From JBCDBD01 sp039184335 (GTDB lineage: Bacteria; Bacteroidota; Bacteroidia; Flavobacteriales; Flavobacteriaceae), in contig JBCDBD010000021.1 of the NCBI GenBank assembly GCA_039184335.1, forward strand, positions 1 through 61,800: a stretch of 61,800 nt of DNA, written 5' to 3'. Positions 24,639 through 34,088 of the stretch are shown one piece after another (positions within the stretch are counted from its first letter, which is position 1; each line of letters begins with the position of its first letter). The notes under the pieces were generated by a model. That model made no database searches. It saw nothing but the letters and a program-made list of their open reading frames with translations, and was not told the origin of the DNA. Made by a program: the position numbers and the translations under genes.

Positions 24639-25538
24639 ATGAACAATGTAAAGAAATCGTTCAGTATCCGCGATATGGAAAACCTATCCGGAATAAAGGC
24701 CCATACCATCCGAATATGGGAAAAGCGATACAACCTATTCACTCCAGAACGTACCGATACCAACATAAGGACCTACAGCCTGAGCAGCCTTCAAAAGCTT
24801 TTGAATATTACACTACTCTACAACAATGGTTATAAAATATCAAAGATTGCCAAAATCTCAGAAAGTGAAATACCGATAAAGGTTCATGAAATAGTTGCGA
24901 AAAGCAGTGAAAAGAACCATGCCATGAATGCTTTCAAACTGGCCATGGTAAATTTTGACCAAACCCTATTTTTTAAAACGTACAATAGCCTGCTCAGGGA
25001 CCGATCGTTCAAGGAAATTTTTTACGAAGTTTTCATTCCGCTGCTGAGTGAACTCGGATTGCTTTGGCAAACCGATACCATTAGTCCATCACATGAACAT
25101 TTTATCACCAACCTGATCAAGCAAAAAATTTACATCAATACTGAAAAGCTGCAGGTACTTGACCCGACAAAAGACCACAAAGTGTTTGCCCTGTTTTTGC
25201 CAGAGAACGAAATACATGAAATCGGCCTGTTGTACGTCAATTATGAAATTATCCTAAACGGCTACAAAACAATTTACCTCGGACAAACCATGCCTATTGA
25301 AAGTCTGGTCGACTTGTTCAAATATTTTGACAATATCCATTTTGTGTCATACCTGACCGTTTCACCAACAAAGGACAAGGTCAAAAAATATGTTGAAGAG
25401 TTTTCTAGAAAATTGAATGATAAAGGTAATTCAAAACTTTGGCTGCTTGGGCATCAAATTCAGTATCTGGCCATTGAAAATCTTCCAGATTCGGTAAAAA
25501 CCTTTAATTCAATCGAACAACTAACAAATACGCTTTAA
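24639..25538 (+). CDS. MerR-family B12-binding regulator, LitR/CarH type
   Basis: This is a probable light-responsive repressor of the carotenoid genes that follow. Residues ~8-75 are a MerR HTH (FSIRDMENLSGIKAHTIRIW). Next comes the helical B12-capping domain with the W-x9-EH motif complete (Trp143, Glu153, His154), then a Rossmann cobalamin-binding domain with ENEIHEIG (His193 as lower axial ligand; E-x-H-xx-G in place of D-x-H-xx-G) and SYL for the SxL motif. Keeping all of these supports adenosylcobalamin-dependent photoreception as in CarH. I chose ATG 24639 because it gives the canonical MNN...FSI N-terminus; an ATG at 24615 adds eight residues. It is 7 bases before crtI and leads the operon. 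Confidence 0.9.
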   Translation: MNNVKKSFSIRDMENLSGIKAHTIRIWEKRYNLFTPERTDTNIRTYSLSSLQKLLNITLLYNNGYKISKIAKISESEIPIKVHEIVAKSSEKNHAMNAFKLAMVNFDQTLFFKTYNSLLRDRSFKEIFYEVFIPLLSELGLLWQTDTISPSHEHFITNLIKQKIYINTEKLQVLDPTKDHKVFALFLPENEIHEIGLLYVNYEIILNGYKTIYLGQTMPIESLVDLFKYFDNIHFVSYLTVSPTKDKVKKYVEEFSRKLNDKGNSKLWLLGHQIQYLAIENLPDSVKTFNSIEQLTNTL

Positions 25539-25545
25539 CAACTTT

Positions 25546-27009
25546 ATGCTAAAAGTGGCCATAATTGGATCTGGCTTTTCATCGCTATCATGTGCTTGCC
25601 ATTTGGCCAAGTTGGGCTACCGTGTAAATATCTATGAAAAAAACGACCGTATTGGGGGCCGGGCAAGACAACTAAAAAAACAAGGATTTACATTTGACAT
25701 GGGGCCAAGTTGGTACTGGATGCCTGATATCTTTGATAGTTTTTTTGGCAGCTTTGGCAAAAAAACTACCGATTACTACCAATTGGAAAAATTAGATCCT
25801 GCGTATAAAATTTTCTTTTCAGACGATACCATGACCATAGGCGATAGCTTGGAAAAAATTTGTAAGGAGTTTGAGCGTATTGAATATGGCAGTGGAAAAC
25901 ACCTTAAGAAATTTATAGGAAAGGCCCAAGAAAATTATGATATCGCCATCAACAAAATTGTACTCCGCCCTGGTATTTCACCCCTGGAATTGGTTACCAA
26001 GGAAACCGTTTTAAGAATAGATCAATTCTTCAAGACGATAAGTGGTGAAGTCAGAAGAAAGTTTAAAAACCCTAAATTGATTTCCACATTGGAGTTTCCG
26101 GTCTTGTTCTTAGGGGCAAAGCCCAATAATACCCCATCCTTTTACAGCTTCATGAACTTTGCCGATTTTGGGCTTGGCACATGGCACCCTAAGGGAGGGA
26201 TGTACGAAATCATAAAGGCCATGAAAAAATTGGGACAAGAACTGGGTGTCGATTTCAATACCAAAAGTCCCGTAGAAAAAATAGAGGTTGCCAGCGGAAA
26301 GGTCACGGGGATAGTGGTCAACGGAAAAGTAGTGGAGGCCGATATCGTAGTCAGCGGAGCTGATTACCACCACTCTGAAACGCTATTGGACAAAGTGTAT
26401 AGACAGTACCCAGAAGTCTATTGGGCAAATAAAACCTATGCACCATCATCACTCCTGTTCTATGTGGGTTTTGATAAAAAAATTGCGGCAGTGGAGCACC
26501 ACAACTTGTTTTTTGATACTGACTTCGAAAAACATGCACAAGAAATCTATGATATGCCCCAATGGCCCAGTGATCCTTTGTTCTACGCAAATTTTCCATC
26601 GGTCTCAGACCATTCAATGGCACCTGAACATTGTGAGACCGGTTTTTTTCTGATTCCAATAGCACCGGGGCTGGAAGACACCGAAGAAGTAAGGGCACAA
26701 TACTTTGACCTCATCATGGATAGGGTTGAAAAGAGAACCGGACAACATATCAAAAATAGCATTATATTTAAGGAAAGCTTCTGTGTGAACGATTTTATAG
26801 CTGACTATAATTCATATAAAGGCAATGCCTATGGTATGGCCAATACACTGAAACAGACCGCTTTTTTAAGACCAAACCTGAGAAGCAATAAAGTAAAGAA
26901 CCTATATTTCACAGGCCAACTTACCGTGCCCGGACCCGGTGTACCTCCAGCACTGATCTCTGGAAAGTTGGTTGCGGATCTTATTGCTCGTAAAGACCAA
27001 AGAAAATGA
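25546..27009 (+). CDS. crtI: Phytoene desaturase CrtI
   Basis: This FAD-dependent enzyme desaturates phytoene stepwise to lycopene, at the inner membrane. The N-terminal dinucleotide-binding motif is VAIIGSGFSSLSCACHLAKLG followed by IYEKNDRIGGRA. The C-terminal FAD signature FTGQLTVPGPGVPPALISGK is complete. It has 487 residues, the normal CrtI length. The stop overlaps the crtB start by 4 bases (ATGA type), so translation is coupled. A second CrtI-like gene occurs downstream (crtD). Assignment as the phytoene enzyme rests on the immediate crtB coupling and the bacterial CrtI-type C-terminus. Confidence 0.93.
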   Translation: MLKVAIIGSGFSSLSCACHLAKLGYRVNIYEKNDRIGGRARQLKKQGFTFDMGPSWYWMPDIFDSFFGSFGKKTTDYYQLEKLDPAYKIFFSDDTMTIGDSLEKICKEFERIEYGSGKHLKKFIGKAQENYDIAINKIVLRPGISPLELVTKETVLRIDQFFKTISGEVRRKFKNPKLISTLEFPVLFLGAKPNNTPSFYSFMNFADFGLGTWHPKGGMYEIIKAMKKLGQELGVDFNTKSPVEKIEVASGKVTGIVVNGKVVEADIVVSGADYHHSETLLDKVYRQYPEVYWANKTYAPSSLLFYVGFDKKIAAVEHHNLFFDTDFEKHAQEIYDMPQWPSDPLFYANFPSVSDHSMAPEHCETGFFLIPIAPGLEDTEEVRAQYFDLIMDRVEKRTGQHIKNSIIFKESFCVNDFIADYNSYKGNAYGMANTLKQTAFLRPNLRSNKVKNLYFTGQLTVPGPGVPPALISGKLVADLIARKDQRK

Positions 27010-27845
27010 AAGCTATTTTCGACAATGTATCATTTGATTGCAGTAAAATCGTTACAAAATCTTACAGCACTTCCTTTGCCCTTGCCACAAAAATGTTAGC
27101 ACCAACAATTAGGGCAGACATTTATAACATCTATGGCTTTGTCCGTTTCGCCGATGAAATTGTAGATACCTTTCATAGTTATAATAAAGCGTTACTTTTC
27201 GAAAACTTTGAAAAGGCTTTGGATGATGCCTTGGAAAATCGAATCAGTCTCAATCCAATATTAAATTCATTTCAGCATACCTATCATAAATATGCCATTC
27301 CCTACCATCTGGTACAGGCATTTATGAAAAGTATGCGTATGGACCTGACCAAGAAGACCTATGTGACCAACCAAGAGTATAAAGATTACATTTATGGCTC
27401 TGCCGACGTTGTTGGTCTGATGTGCCTGTGTGTCTTTGTCAAGGGAGACAAGACCAGATATGAAGAACTAAAGGAATCGGCCATGGCGTTGGGTTCCGCA
27501 TTTCAGAAAGTAAATTTTCTGCGTGACCTAAAGGCCGATTACGAAGAGTTGGAACGCACTTATTTCCCCAATACGAATTTGACGAAGCTTGACGAAACGT
27601 CCAAAAAAAGAATAGTGGATGAAATCAAGGCAGATTTCGCATTGGGCTATACCGGTATTACCAAACTGCCCAATGAAGCTAAATTTGGGGTCTACACGGC
27701 TTATAAATATTACGGGAAACTGTTGGATAAATTAAAGCGTACGCCCCCCCTAGAAATAAAAAACACCCGAATTCGTGTTCCAAATTACCAGAAATTTGGT
27801 CTTTTGGCAAAATCATATGTCAACTACAAATTACATTTGGTGTAA
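27006..27845 (+). CDS. crtB: Phytoene synthase CrtB
   Basis: The enzyme condenses two geranylgeranyl diphosphates to phytoene. The 279-residue squalene/phytoene synthase fold shows both aspartate-rich motifs: FADEIVDTF (about 42-50) and the second around NFLRDLKADYEELERTYFP (about 171-190). It begins with the typical SKIVTKSYSTSFALATKML. The enzyme makes the substrate for the adjacent desaturase. The GGPP synthase (crtE) needed to feed it is not in this window. Confidence 0.95.
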   Translation: MKAIFDNVSFDCSKIVTKSYSTSFALATKMLAPTIRADIYNIYGFVRFADEIVDTFHSYNKALLFENFEKALDDALENRISLNPILNSFQHTYHKYAIPYHLVQAFMKSMRMDLTKKTYVTNQEYKDYIYGSADVVGLMCLCVFVKGDKTRYEELKESAMALGSAFQKVNFLRDLKADYEELERTYFPNTNLTKLDETSKKRIVDEIKADFALGYTGITKLPNEAKFGVYTAYKYYGKLLDKLKRTPPLEIKNTRIRVPNYQKFGLLAKSYVNYKLHLV

Positions 27846-28295
27846 ATGAAAACCCTGATCTGGATACTGATTTTTCTAGGCACTTTTTCGATTATGGAGT
27901 TTATGGCTTGGTTTACCCATAAATATATCATGCATGGCTTCTTATGGTCGCTCCATAAAGACCATCATCGTAAAGATCATGATTCATGGTTTGAACGCAA
28001 CGATGCCTTTTTCTTATTCTACGCCACGGTAAGCATGACTTTCTTCGTTTTGGGTGCACAAACCAATTTCTGGTATGGTTACCCCTTGGGCCTTGGTATT
28101 CTCGCTTATGGCATTGCCTACTTTTTTGTACACGACATCTTTATACACCAGCGTTTTAAATTGTTTCGAAATGCAAATAATTGGTATGCCAGAGGAGTCA
28201 GAAGGGCACATAAGATTCACCACAAGCATTTGGGAAAAGAGGATGGCGAATGTTTCGGAATGCTGATCGTACCCTTTAAGTATTTCAAAAAATAA
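27846..28295 (+). CDS. crtZ: Beta-carotene hydroxylase CrtZ
   Basis: This non-haem di-iron membrane hydroxylase adds 3- and 3'-hydroxyls to beta-ionone rings. All histidine boxes are present: HKYIMH, HKDHHRKDH, HDIFIH and RAHKIHHKH. Its 149 residues with four membrane spans are typical. It starts on the base after the crtB stop and shares its last base with the next start (ATAATG), so the cluster is tightly coupled. Because it acts on cyclic rings, a lycopene cyclase must be encoded elsewhere. Confidence 0.95.
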   Translation: MKTLIWILIFLGTFSIMEFMAWFTHKYIMHGFLWSLHKDHHRKDHDSWFERNDAFFLFYATVSMTFFVLGAQTNFWYGYPLGLGILAYGIAYFFVHDIFIHQRFKLFRNANNWYARGVRRAHKIHHKHLGKEDGECFGMLIVPFKYFKK

Positions 28296-29767
28296 TGCGG
28301 GAAACCATAGTAGTAGGCTCGGGAGTTGCAGGTCTTGCTACCGCAATCCGACTACAGCACGCGGGAAACCAAGTACTGGTCATCGAAAAAAACAGTACCC
28401 CTGGTGGTAAACTGGGCAATAGTTTGAAAAAGGGGTACCGCTTTGATTTGGGTCCGTCATTGTTTACACTACCACACCTAGTGGATGAACTTTTTTTGTT
28501 GACCGGAAAAAATCCAAGAGATTATTATTCTTATAAGCAACTAGGTGTATCATGTGCTTATTTTTGGGAAGATGGCACCAAATTTGCCGCGCCTGCCAAT
28601 GTAGAGGATTTTGCACACCAAGCTTCAAGAATTTTTAGTGAATCTGAAGCGCATATTCTAAAATACCTCTCCAAAAGCAAATTAAAGTATGACCGCACTT
28701 CCCCCATTTTTTTAGAAAAGTCCTTACATAAAGTATCTACTTATATTTCAAAAGATGCTTTCAAAGCGATTTGTAGTGCCCATAGCCTAGGTATAGGAAA
28801 CACATTACACCAGTTGAACAAAAAAAGCTTTACCAACAAAAAATTGATACAGCTTTTCGATCGTTATGCCACCTATAATGGCTCATCCCCTTTTTTAACA
28901 CCAGGAATCATGTCTATGATTCCATATCTTGAGTTGGGAGTCGGTACTTATTTCCCAATTGGTGGCATGTACGAAATTACCAAAGCACTTTACAAGCTTG
29001 CTAAAGATATAGGGGTGCGGTTCAAGTTTGATGAAAAAGTCGTGCGTATTGAAGTCAAAGACAATACTGTTCATGGAGTGGCTACCATCAATGGGTTTTA
29101 TGAGGCAACCCGTGTAGTGGCAAACAGCGATATATGGCCAACCTACAAAAATCTATTGCCTAAACAAAAATTACCAAAAAAAATCAAAAAACACGAGCGT
29201 TCCAGTTCTGCATTGATTTTTTATTGGGGAATTTCAAAAGAATTTGATCAACTGGAACACCACAATATTTTCTTCTCAAATGATTACCAAAGTGAGTTCA
29301 GACACATATTTGCCAATAGATCTGTATCGTCGGATCCCACAATTTATATCAATATTACCAGTAAAAGCCATAGACCTGATGCCCCGGTGGGAAAGGAAAA
29401 TTGGTTTGTCATGGTAAATACCTCAGCCAATTATGGGCAAAACTGGCCTGCTCTGATACAAGATGTCAGAAAAAATATCATCAACAAATTAGAGCGCATG
29501 CTCAAGGTTGCTGTCGAATCCCATATTGAAACAGAGTTTGTGCTCGATCCCACTGAAATTGAAAGAAAGACAGGTTCCTTCCGTGGTGCACTTTATGGGG
29601 CCTCAAGCAATTCAAGATTCTCAGCTTTCTTGCGACAGCCCAACTTTCACAAATCCATAAAGGGCCTATACTTTTGTGGCGGCTCGGTTCACCCTGGGGG
29701 TGGTATACCGCTCTGTTTGCATTCTGCAAAAATTGTCAGCAACCTCATCTCTGAAAACAGCAAATAA
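28295..29767 (+). CDS. crtD: CrtD-type carotenoid 3,4-desaturase (CrtI family)
   Basis: This second CrtI-family FAD oxidoreductase has 490 residues. The N-terminal motif is IVVGSGVAGLATAIRLQHAGNQVLVIEK with PGGKLG following, and the C-terminal signature is YFCGGSVHPGGGIPLCLHSAKIV, with GGGIPL where CrtI has GPGVPP, the CrtD-like variant. In flavobacteria the gene next to cruF desaturates the 3',4' bond of the 1'-hydroxy end group on the way to saproxanthin or myxol. CrtD rather than a second phytoene desaturase is inferred from the C-terminus and the cruF context. Confidence 0.85.
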   Translation: MRETIVVGSGVAGLATAIRLQHAGNQVLVIEKNSTPGGKLGNSLKKGYRFDLGPSLFTLPHLVDELFLLTGKNPRDYYSYKQLGVSCAYFWEDGTKFAAPANVEDFAHQASRIFSESEAHILKYLSKSKLKYDRTSPIFLEKSLHKVSTYISKDAFKAICSAHSLGIGNTLHQLNKKSFTNKKLIQLFDRYATYNGSSPFLTPGIMSMIPYLELGVGTYFPIGGMYEITKALYKLAKDIGVRFKFDEKVVRIEVKDNTVHGVATINGFYEATRVVANSDIWPTYKNLLPKQKLPKKIKKHERSSSALIFYWGISKEFDQLEHHNIFFSNDYQSEFRHIFANRSVSSDPTIYINITSKSHRPDAPVGKENWFVMVNTSANYGQNWPALIQDVRKNIINKLERMLKVAVESHIETEFVLDPTEIERKTGSFRGALYGASSNSRFSAFLRQPNFHKSIKGLYFCGGSVHPGGGIPLCLHSAKIVSNLISENSK

Positions 29768-30411
29768 TGTGGTTTACGAAAAAATACGTACTTACAACGA
29801 GTATCTTTTTACTCTGGTTGTTTCACCTATCTGGTGTTATGGGTATTGCACTAGGTTATGATACTTGGTTCATTGAAAAAACACCAATAAATCTTTTTGT
29901 AAGCCTCATGCTCTTTTTATTGGTTTTTGCCATCAACAACAAAACCAAGATTACACTATTTTTAAGTTTTTTTATCATCGGAATGGCTGTAGAATGGTTA
30001 GGGGTGAACTACGGTATTTTATTTGGCGATTACGCTTATGGTAAAAATCTGGGGCCAAAACTGGACGGTGTGCCCTTGTTGATCGGAACGTATTGGGCTT
30101 TATTGACTTTTACTACCTTTTCCATAGCGAGACACGTTACCCAAAACAAATGGCTATGTACATTTCTCGGGGCATCTTTAATGGTCTTTTTGGATTTTCT
30201 TATGGAAAAAAATGCCCCAGCGTTTAATTTTTGGGAGTTTGATGGGGAAGTTCCCTTAAGCAATTACGTTACATGGTTTTTGATAAGTCTTTTACTGCAG
30301 ATAATGGTACATGCTTCAAACATAAAGAACAGTGGTTTTCAGATTTCAATAAATTTATATGCATCCCAACTGGCATTTTTCGGTTACTTTTATCTTTTCC
30401 CCATAAATTGA
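29767..30411 (+). CDS. cruF: CruF-type carotenoid 1',2'-hydratase
   Basis: The protein is a 214-residue integral membrane protein with about seven helices, of the carotenoid biosynthesis protein (DUF422) family. MAVEWLGVNYGILFGDYAYGKNLGP and LMVFLDFLMEKNAPAFNFWEF hold the conserved acidic residues and aromatics of the family. CruF adds water across the 1',2' double bond of the acyclic end of gamma-carotene-type substrates. The start shares a base with the crtD stop. It is the last gene of the litR-crtI-crtB-crtZ-crtD-cruF operon. The expected end products are myxol- or saproxanthin-like monocyclic xanthophylls alongside zeaxanthin. Confidence 0.88.
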   Translation: MWFTKKYVLTTSIFLLWLFHLSGVMGIALGYDTWFIEKTPINLFVSLMLFLLVFAINNKTKITLFLSFFIIGMAVEWLGVNYGILFGDYAYGKNLGPKLDGVPLLIGTYWALLTFTTFSIARHVTQNKWLCTFLGASLMVFLDFLMEKNAPAFNFWEFDGEVPLSNYVTWFLISLLLQIMVHASNIKNSGFQISINLYASQLAFFGYFYLFPIN

Positions 30412-30427
30412 GGCAATTTATACCGAA

Positions 30428-30988
30428 TCAATACAGAAGCTCATCAAGTAATGTCGTAACTTTTTTTGAGTTCCACTTGGCAGCACCAATCTCAGCAACA
30501 ACAATTTCACCGTTTTTACCAATGATATATGTAGCAGGCAAACGCTCTGAATTTAGTAGTTGTGGGGCTTCTGAATTCTGAAAATATACAGGGATTTCGT
30601 AGGCTTTCTTTTCCAGAAAATTAATGACATGGTTCCTTTGGTCGCTGGCAACAAACATAAAGACCATTTTTTCGTGATAGTCGTTGTAGAGACTGACCAG
30701 ATCTGGCATCTCAGCTATACAGGGTGGGCACCATGTCGCCCAGAAACTTATCAAAACCACCTTACCCTTATTTTGTTCAAAAAAAAATGCGTTTTCTTCA
30801 ATATCCGTGAGTTGCCAGTGATAATCATGCAGCTTTTTCCGATTTTCTGAGGCTAAGGAATCAACGCGACCGGCAAATACCGTATTGATGAAGACCTTGA
30901 CATGAAAACCTATTGGGGTAAATAAAATCAATAACACGGCCAAGAGCCATATTCCATTTAAGATCCGATTTTTAGAAAGCTTTTTCAT
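30428..30988 (-). CDS. TlpA-like membrane-anchored thioredoxin
   Basis: The protein is a 186-residue thiol-disulfide oxidoreductase held in the inner membrane by an N-terminal helix (about 10-26) and facing the periplasm. The active site is FWATWCPPCIAEM, with Cys87 and Cys90, and the cis-proline loop reads ERLPATYII. It follows a paralogue that has lost its cysteines (4-base overlap) and converges with cruF. Such proteins commonly keep periplasmic or cytochrome-maturation thiols reduced; the client here is unknown. Confidence 0.9.
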   Translation of the reverse strand: MKKLSKNRILNGIWLLAVLLILFTPIGFHVKVFINTVFAGRVDSLASENRKKLHDYHWQLTDIEENAFFFEQNKGKVVLISFWATWCPPCIAEMPDLVSLYNDYHEKMVFMFVASDQRNHVINFLEKKAYEIPVYFQNSEAPQLLNSERLPATYIIGKNGEIVVAEIGAAKWNSKKVTTLLDELLY

Positions 30989-31545
30989 TCAATCAATAGG
31001 GAGTCAAGTAATTCATGCACCTTTGAGGTGTTCCAGTCTGAAATACCCTTTTTATCTACCACTATGTACCCATCTTTATCGATAAGATAAGAGGCCGGCA
31101 CCTTTTGCGTGTCAACCGGCATTTTCTCCCCAATAATCAAATAGGTTACCGGAAAGGTGAACTTGTGTTTTTTCATAAAAGCCTCTACAGGAGGTCGGTT
31201 CTCGTTGGTAATGATGTAAAAATCCATTTTTTCCTTATAGCGATCGTAAAGTCCCTGAATACCCATTAATTCTGCCTCTGAAGGTAATTTCCATGAGGCC
31301 CAAAGGTTAATAAAAATTACCTTACCCCTTGAGCGCTCAAAATTAAAAAAGGCCCAATCCATATCCTTGAGCTTCCAGTCATAATCGGCAATCTGTGTTC
31401 TTTTGGTTTCTTCAATAACTGGTGGTGAAAAAGAAAAAAATCGATTCAGGGCAATCTTTCCATAATGCCCCATAGGGGTGACAAAAAACGACAATACAAA
31501 AAGAATCAGAACAATATTCAGAAAAGTCTTCTTGCTCAATTTCAT
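30985..31545 (-). CDS. TlpA-like protein lacking the CxxC redox site
   Basis: The length, N-terminal helix and thioredoxin fold are those of the next gene, but the active site reads NLWASWKLPSEAEL: the CPPC of the partner is KLPS here (residues 86-89). The cis-proline loop VPASYLI is kept. It therefore cannot do dithiol chemistry and may bind substrates or act as a chaperone or partner of the active paralogue. The coupled arrangement (4-base overlap) points to stoichiometric expression. Confidence 0.88.
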   Translation of the reverse strand: MKLSKKTFLNIVLILFVLSFFVTPMGHYGKIALNRFFSFSPPVIEETKRTQIADYDWKLKDMDWAFFNFERSRGKVIFINLWASWKLPSEAELMGIQGLYDRYKEKMDFYIITNENRPPVEAFMKKHKFTFPVTYLIIGEKMPVDTQKVPASYLIDKDGYIVVDKKGISDWNTSKVHELLDSLLIE

Positions 31546-31711
31546 GACTTGATTTTTTCAAAAATATAGAAATACGATGATATCGAGAATAGCAATATCG
31601 TTGTGTGTTCTGTCAAAATCCCTTTCAGTCCATAATTGACTTTCAAAGGAATCTACAATCAGAAACACATAACGACACTTTATATGGGCAGTTGCTTTGT
31701 GGCTTTCTCAA

Positions 31712-33982
31712 CTAGGCATTTTCTTTTTTGATCACGTTTAATGCCGAACCTTCCTTAAACCAACCAATTTGTGCTTCATTGTAAGAATGGTTGGCCATAA
31801 TAGTGTCTTTGGCACCATCACTATGTACAACTTCTAAAGTCAATTGCTTACCGGGTACAAACAAATCGATATCAACAAAGTTGAACGTGTCATCTTCTTG
31901 AATCAAATCATAGTCATCCTCATTGGCAAATGTAAGTGCCAACATACCTTGTTTTTTGAGATTGGTTTCATGAATACGGGCAAATGACTTTACCAATACT
32001 GCAGCCACACCCAAGTGTCGAGGTTGCATGGCAGCATGCTCCCTGGATGATCCTTCCCCATAATTATGGTCACCTATGACTATGGTCTTAATACCTGAAG
32101 CTTTGTATGCACGCTGCGCTTCAGGTACGGCCCCATAACCGCCCGTGAGTTGGTTTTTAACAAAATTGGTCTTATGGTTAAAGGCATTTACGGCACCTAT
32201 AAGCGTATTGTTGGCAATGTTATCAAGATGCCCCCTATAGCGCAACCATGGACCGGCCATTGAAATATGGTCAGTGGTACACTTACCAAAAGCCTTTATC
32301 AATAATTTTGCACCTCGAAGACTTTCAGGTGGTATGGGAACAAACGGTTCCAACAACTGTAGCCGTTCTGAACTTGGTGAAACCTTGACCACAACACTGC
32401 TACCATCTTCGTTGGGTGCAATATACCCAGAATCTTCAACAGCAAAACCTTCAGGAGGCAACTCATACCCCCTAGGTTCATCTAGCATTACCTGCTCTCC
32501 GTCTTCGTTCAATAATTTATCGGTCACCGGATTGAAATCAAGTCTACCCGCAATGGCTATGGCAGTCACCAACTCAGGAGAACCGACAAATGCCAAGGTA
32601 TTGGGATTACCATCGGCACGCTTGGCAAAGTTTCTATTAAAAGAATGGACGATGGTATTTCTTGGGCCATCGGCTGCCTTATCACCGTAACGGTCCCACA
32701 TACCAATACAAGGGCCACAAGCGTTGGCAAAAACGGTTCCACCAATCTTGTTGAATGTGTCAATAAAACCATCACGTGCTATGGTGTAACGCACTTGTTC
32801 AGAACCAGGCGTTATCGTGAAATTTGATTTGGTCCTCAAATTCTTCTCAGATACTTGTTTGGCCAAAGATGCGGCACGGGAAATGTCTTCATAAGAAGAA
32901 TTAGTACAGGAACCTATCAACCCGTATTCGACATTAATGGGCCAATCGTTTGCTTTGGCTGCTTCACTCATTTTTGAGATTGGTGTTGCCAGGTCTGGGG
33001 TAAACGGACCATTTAAATGTGGTTCCAAAGTATCTAAATTTATCTCGATGACCTGATCAAAATACCGTTCTGGGCTTTCATAAGTTTCCTTATCGGCCGT
33101 CAAGTGCTCCCTCACGGCCAAAGCAGCATCAGCAACATCAGCACGGCCAGTGGATCTCAGGTACCTATCCATAGAGTCATCATAACCAAAGGTAGAGGTG
33201 GTCGCTCCGACCTCTGCCCCCATATTGCATATCGTTCCTTTACCGGTACACGACATTGAGATGGCACCCTCACCAAAGTATTCAATAATGGCCCCGGTAC
33301 CCCCTTTAACGGTAAGTATATCCGCCACTTTTAAGATGACATCTTTAGGAGCGGTCCACCCAGAGAGTTTTCCGGTCAATTTGACCCCTATCAGTTTCGG
33401 AAATTTTAGTTCCCATGGCATACCGGCCATGACATCTACGGCATCTGCACCACCAACACCAATGGCAACCATTCCCAAACCTCCTGCATTCACGGTATGG
33501 GAATCTGTACCAATCATCATTCCTCCCGGAAAAGCATAGTTTTCCAAAACTACTTGGTGTATAATACCCGCTCCTGGTTTCCAGAAACCGATACCGTATT
33601 TATTGGATACGGACTCCAAAAAATCAAATACTTCGTTACTGGTTTCGTTGGCGCGCTTTAAATCTTTTTCAGCACCAACCTTGGCTTGGATCAAGTGGTC
33701 ACAGTGAACCGTAGTGGGCACGGCAACCTTTGGCTTGCCTGCATGCATGAACTGTAAAAGGGCCATTTGGGCAGTGGCATCTTGACATGCCACCCTATCT
33801 GGGGCGAAATCAACATAATCCTTGCCCCTTGTAAACTCTTTGCTGGGGGTACCTTCCCATAAATGGTAGTATAGTATTTTCTCGGCCAAAGTCAACGGTC
33901 TTCCAACAAGTTCGCGAGCCTTGTTCACACGCCTGCCCATTTCAGCATATAGCCCTTTAATCATTTCAATGTCAAATGCCAT
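31712..33982 (-). CDS. Aconitate hydratase
   Basis: The enzyme interconverts citrate and isocitrate in the TCA cycle through a [4Fe-4S] cluster. The three cluster cysteines are in IGSCTNSSYED and ANACGPCIGMW. The swivel domain carries the active-site GSSREHAAMQPR. The 756 residues and opening (IKGLYAEMGRRVNKAREL) match the mitochondrial-type aconitase common in Bacteroidota. A near-perfect 23-bp palindrome lies 33-55 bases upstream of the start. No other TCA gene is adjacent. Confidence 0.96.
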   Translation of the reverse strand: MAFDIEMIKGLYAEMGRRVNKARELVGRPLTLAEKILYYHLWEGTPSKEFTRGKDYVDFAPDRVACQDATAQMALLQFMHAGKPKVAVPTTVHCDHLIQAKVGAEKDLKRANETSNEVFDFLESVSNKYGIGFWKPGAGIIHQVVLENYAFPGGMMIGTDSHTVNAGGLGMVAIGVGGADAVDVMAGMPWELKFPKLIGVKLTGKLSGWTAPKDVILKVADILTVKGGTGAIIEYFGEGAISMSCTGKGTICNMGAEVGATTSTFGYDDSMDRYLRSTGRADVADAALAVREHLTADKETYESPERYFDQVIEINLDTLEPHLNGPFTPDLATPISKMSEAAKANDWPINVEYGLIGSCTNSSYEDISRAASLAKQVSEKNLRTKSNFTITPGSEQVRYTIARDGFIDTFNKIGGTVFANACGPCIGMWDRYGDKAADGPRNTIVHSFNRNFAKRADGNPNTLAFVGSPELVTAIAIAGRLDFNPVTDKLLNEDGEQVMLDEPRGYELPPEGFAVEDSGYIAPNEDGSSVVVKVSPSSERLQLLEPFVPIPPESLRGAKLLIKAFGKCTTDHISMAGPWLRYRGHLDNIANNTLIGAVNAFNHKTNFVKNQLTGGYGAVPEAQRAYKASGIKTIVIGDHNYGEGSSREHAAMQPRHLGVAAVLVKSFARIHETNLKKQGMLALTFANEDDYDLIQEDDTFNFVDIDLFVPGKQLTLEVVHSDGAKDTIMANHSYNEAQIGWFKEGSALNVIKKENA

Positions 33983-34014
33983 TATCCAATATGATTTTTA
34001 GAAGTTGTTCAATT

Positions 34015-34037
34015 TGGTAAATTTACTAAATTAACCA
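34015..34037. promoter_or_regulatory. Near-perfect palindrome before aconitase
   Basis: Arms TGGTAAATTTA and TAAATTAACCA flank a single C; ten of eleven positions pair. On the minus strand the left part contains TAAATTTA, near the Bacteroidota -7 consensus TAnnTTTG, so a regulator bound here would overlap the aconitase promoter. The regulator is unknown. Confidence 0.5.
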
Positions 34038-34088
34038 TGATTTCTTAGAGGGAAATGAAGCTAAATGCAAGGAAGGGAAATCAAAATA

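Noticed and set aside
24341..24766. 141-codon minus-strand frame across the tRNA-Leu
   Set aside because: Its middle (TGFEPARPF) is simply the reverse complement of the tRNA, a common artefact, and it overlaps the regulator start.
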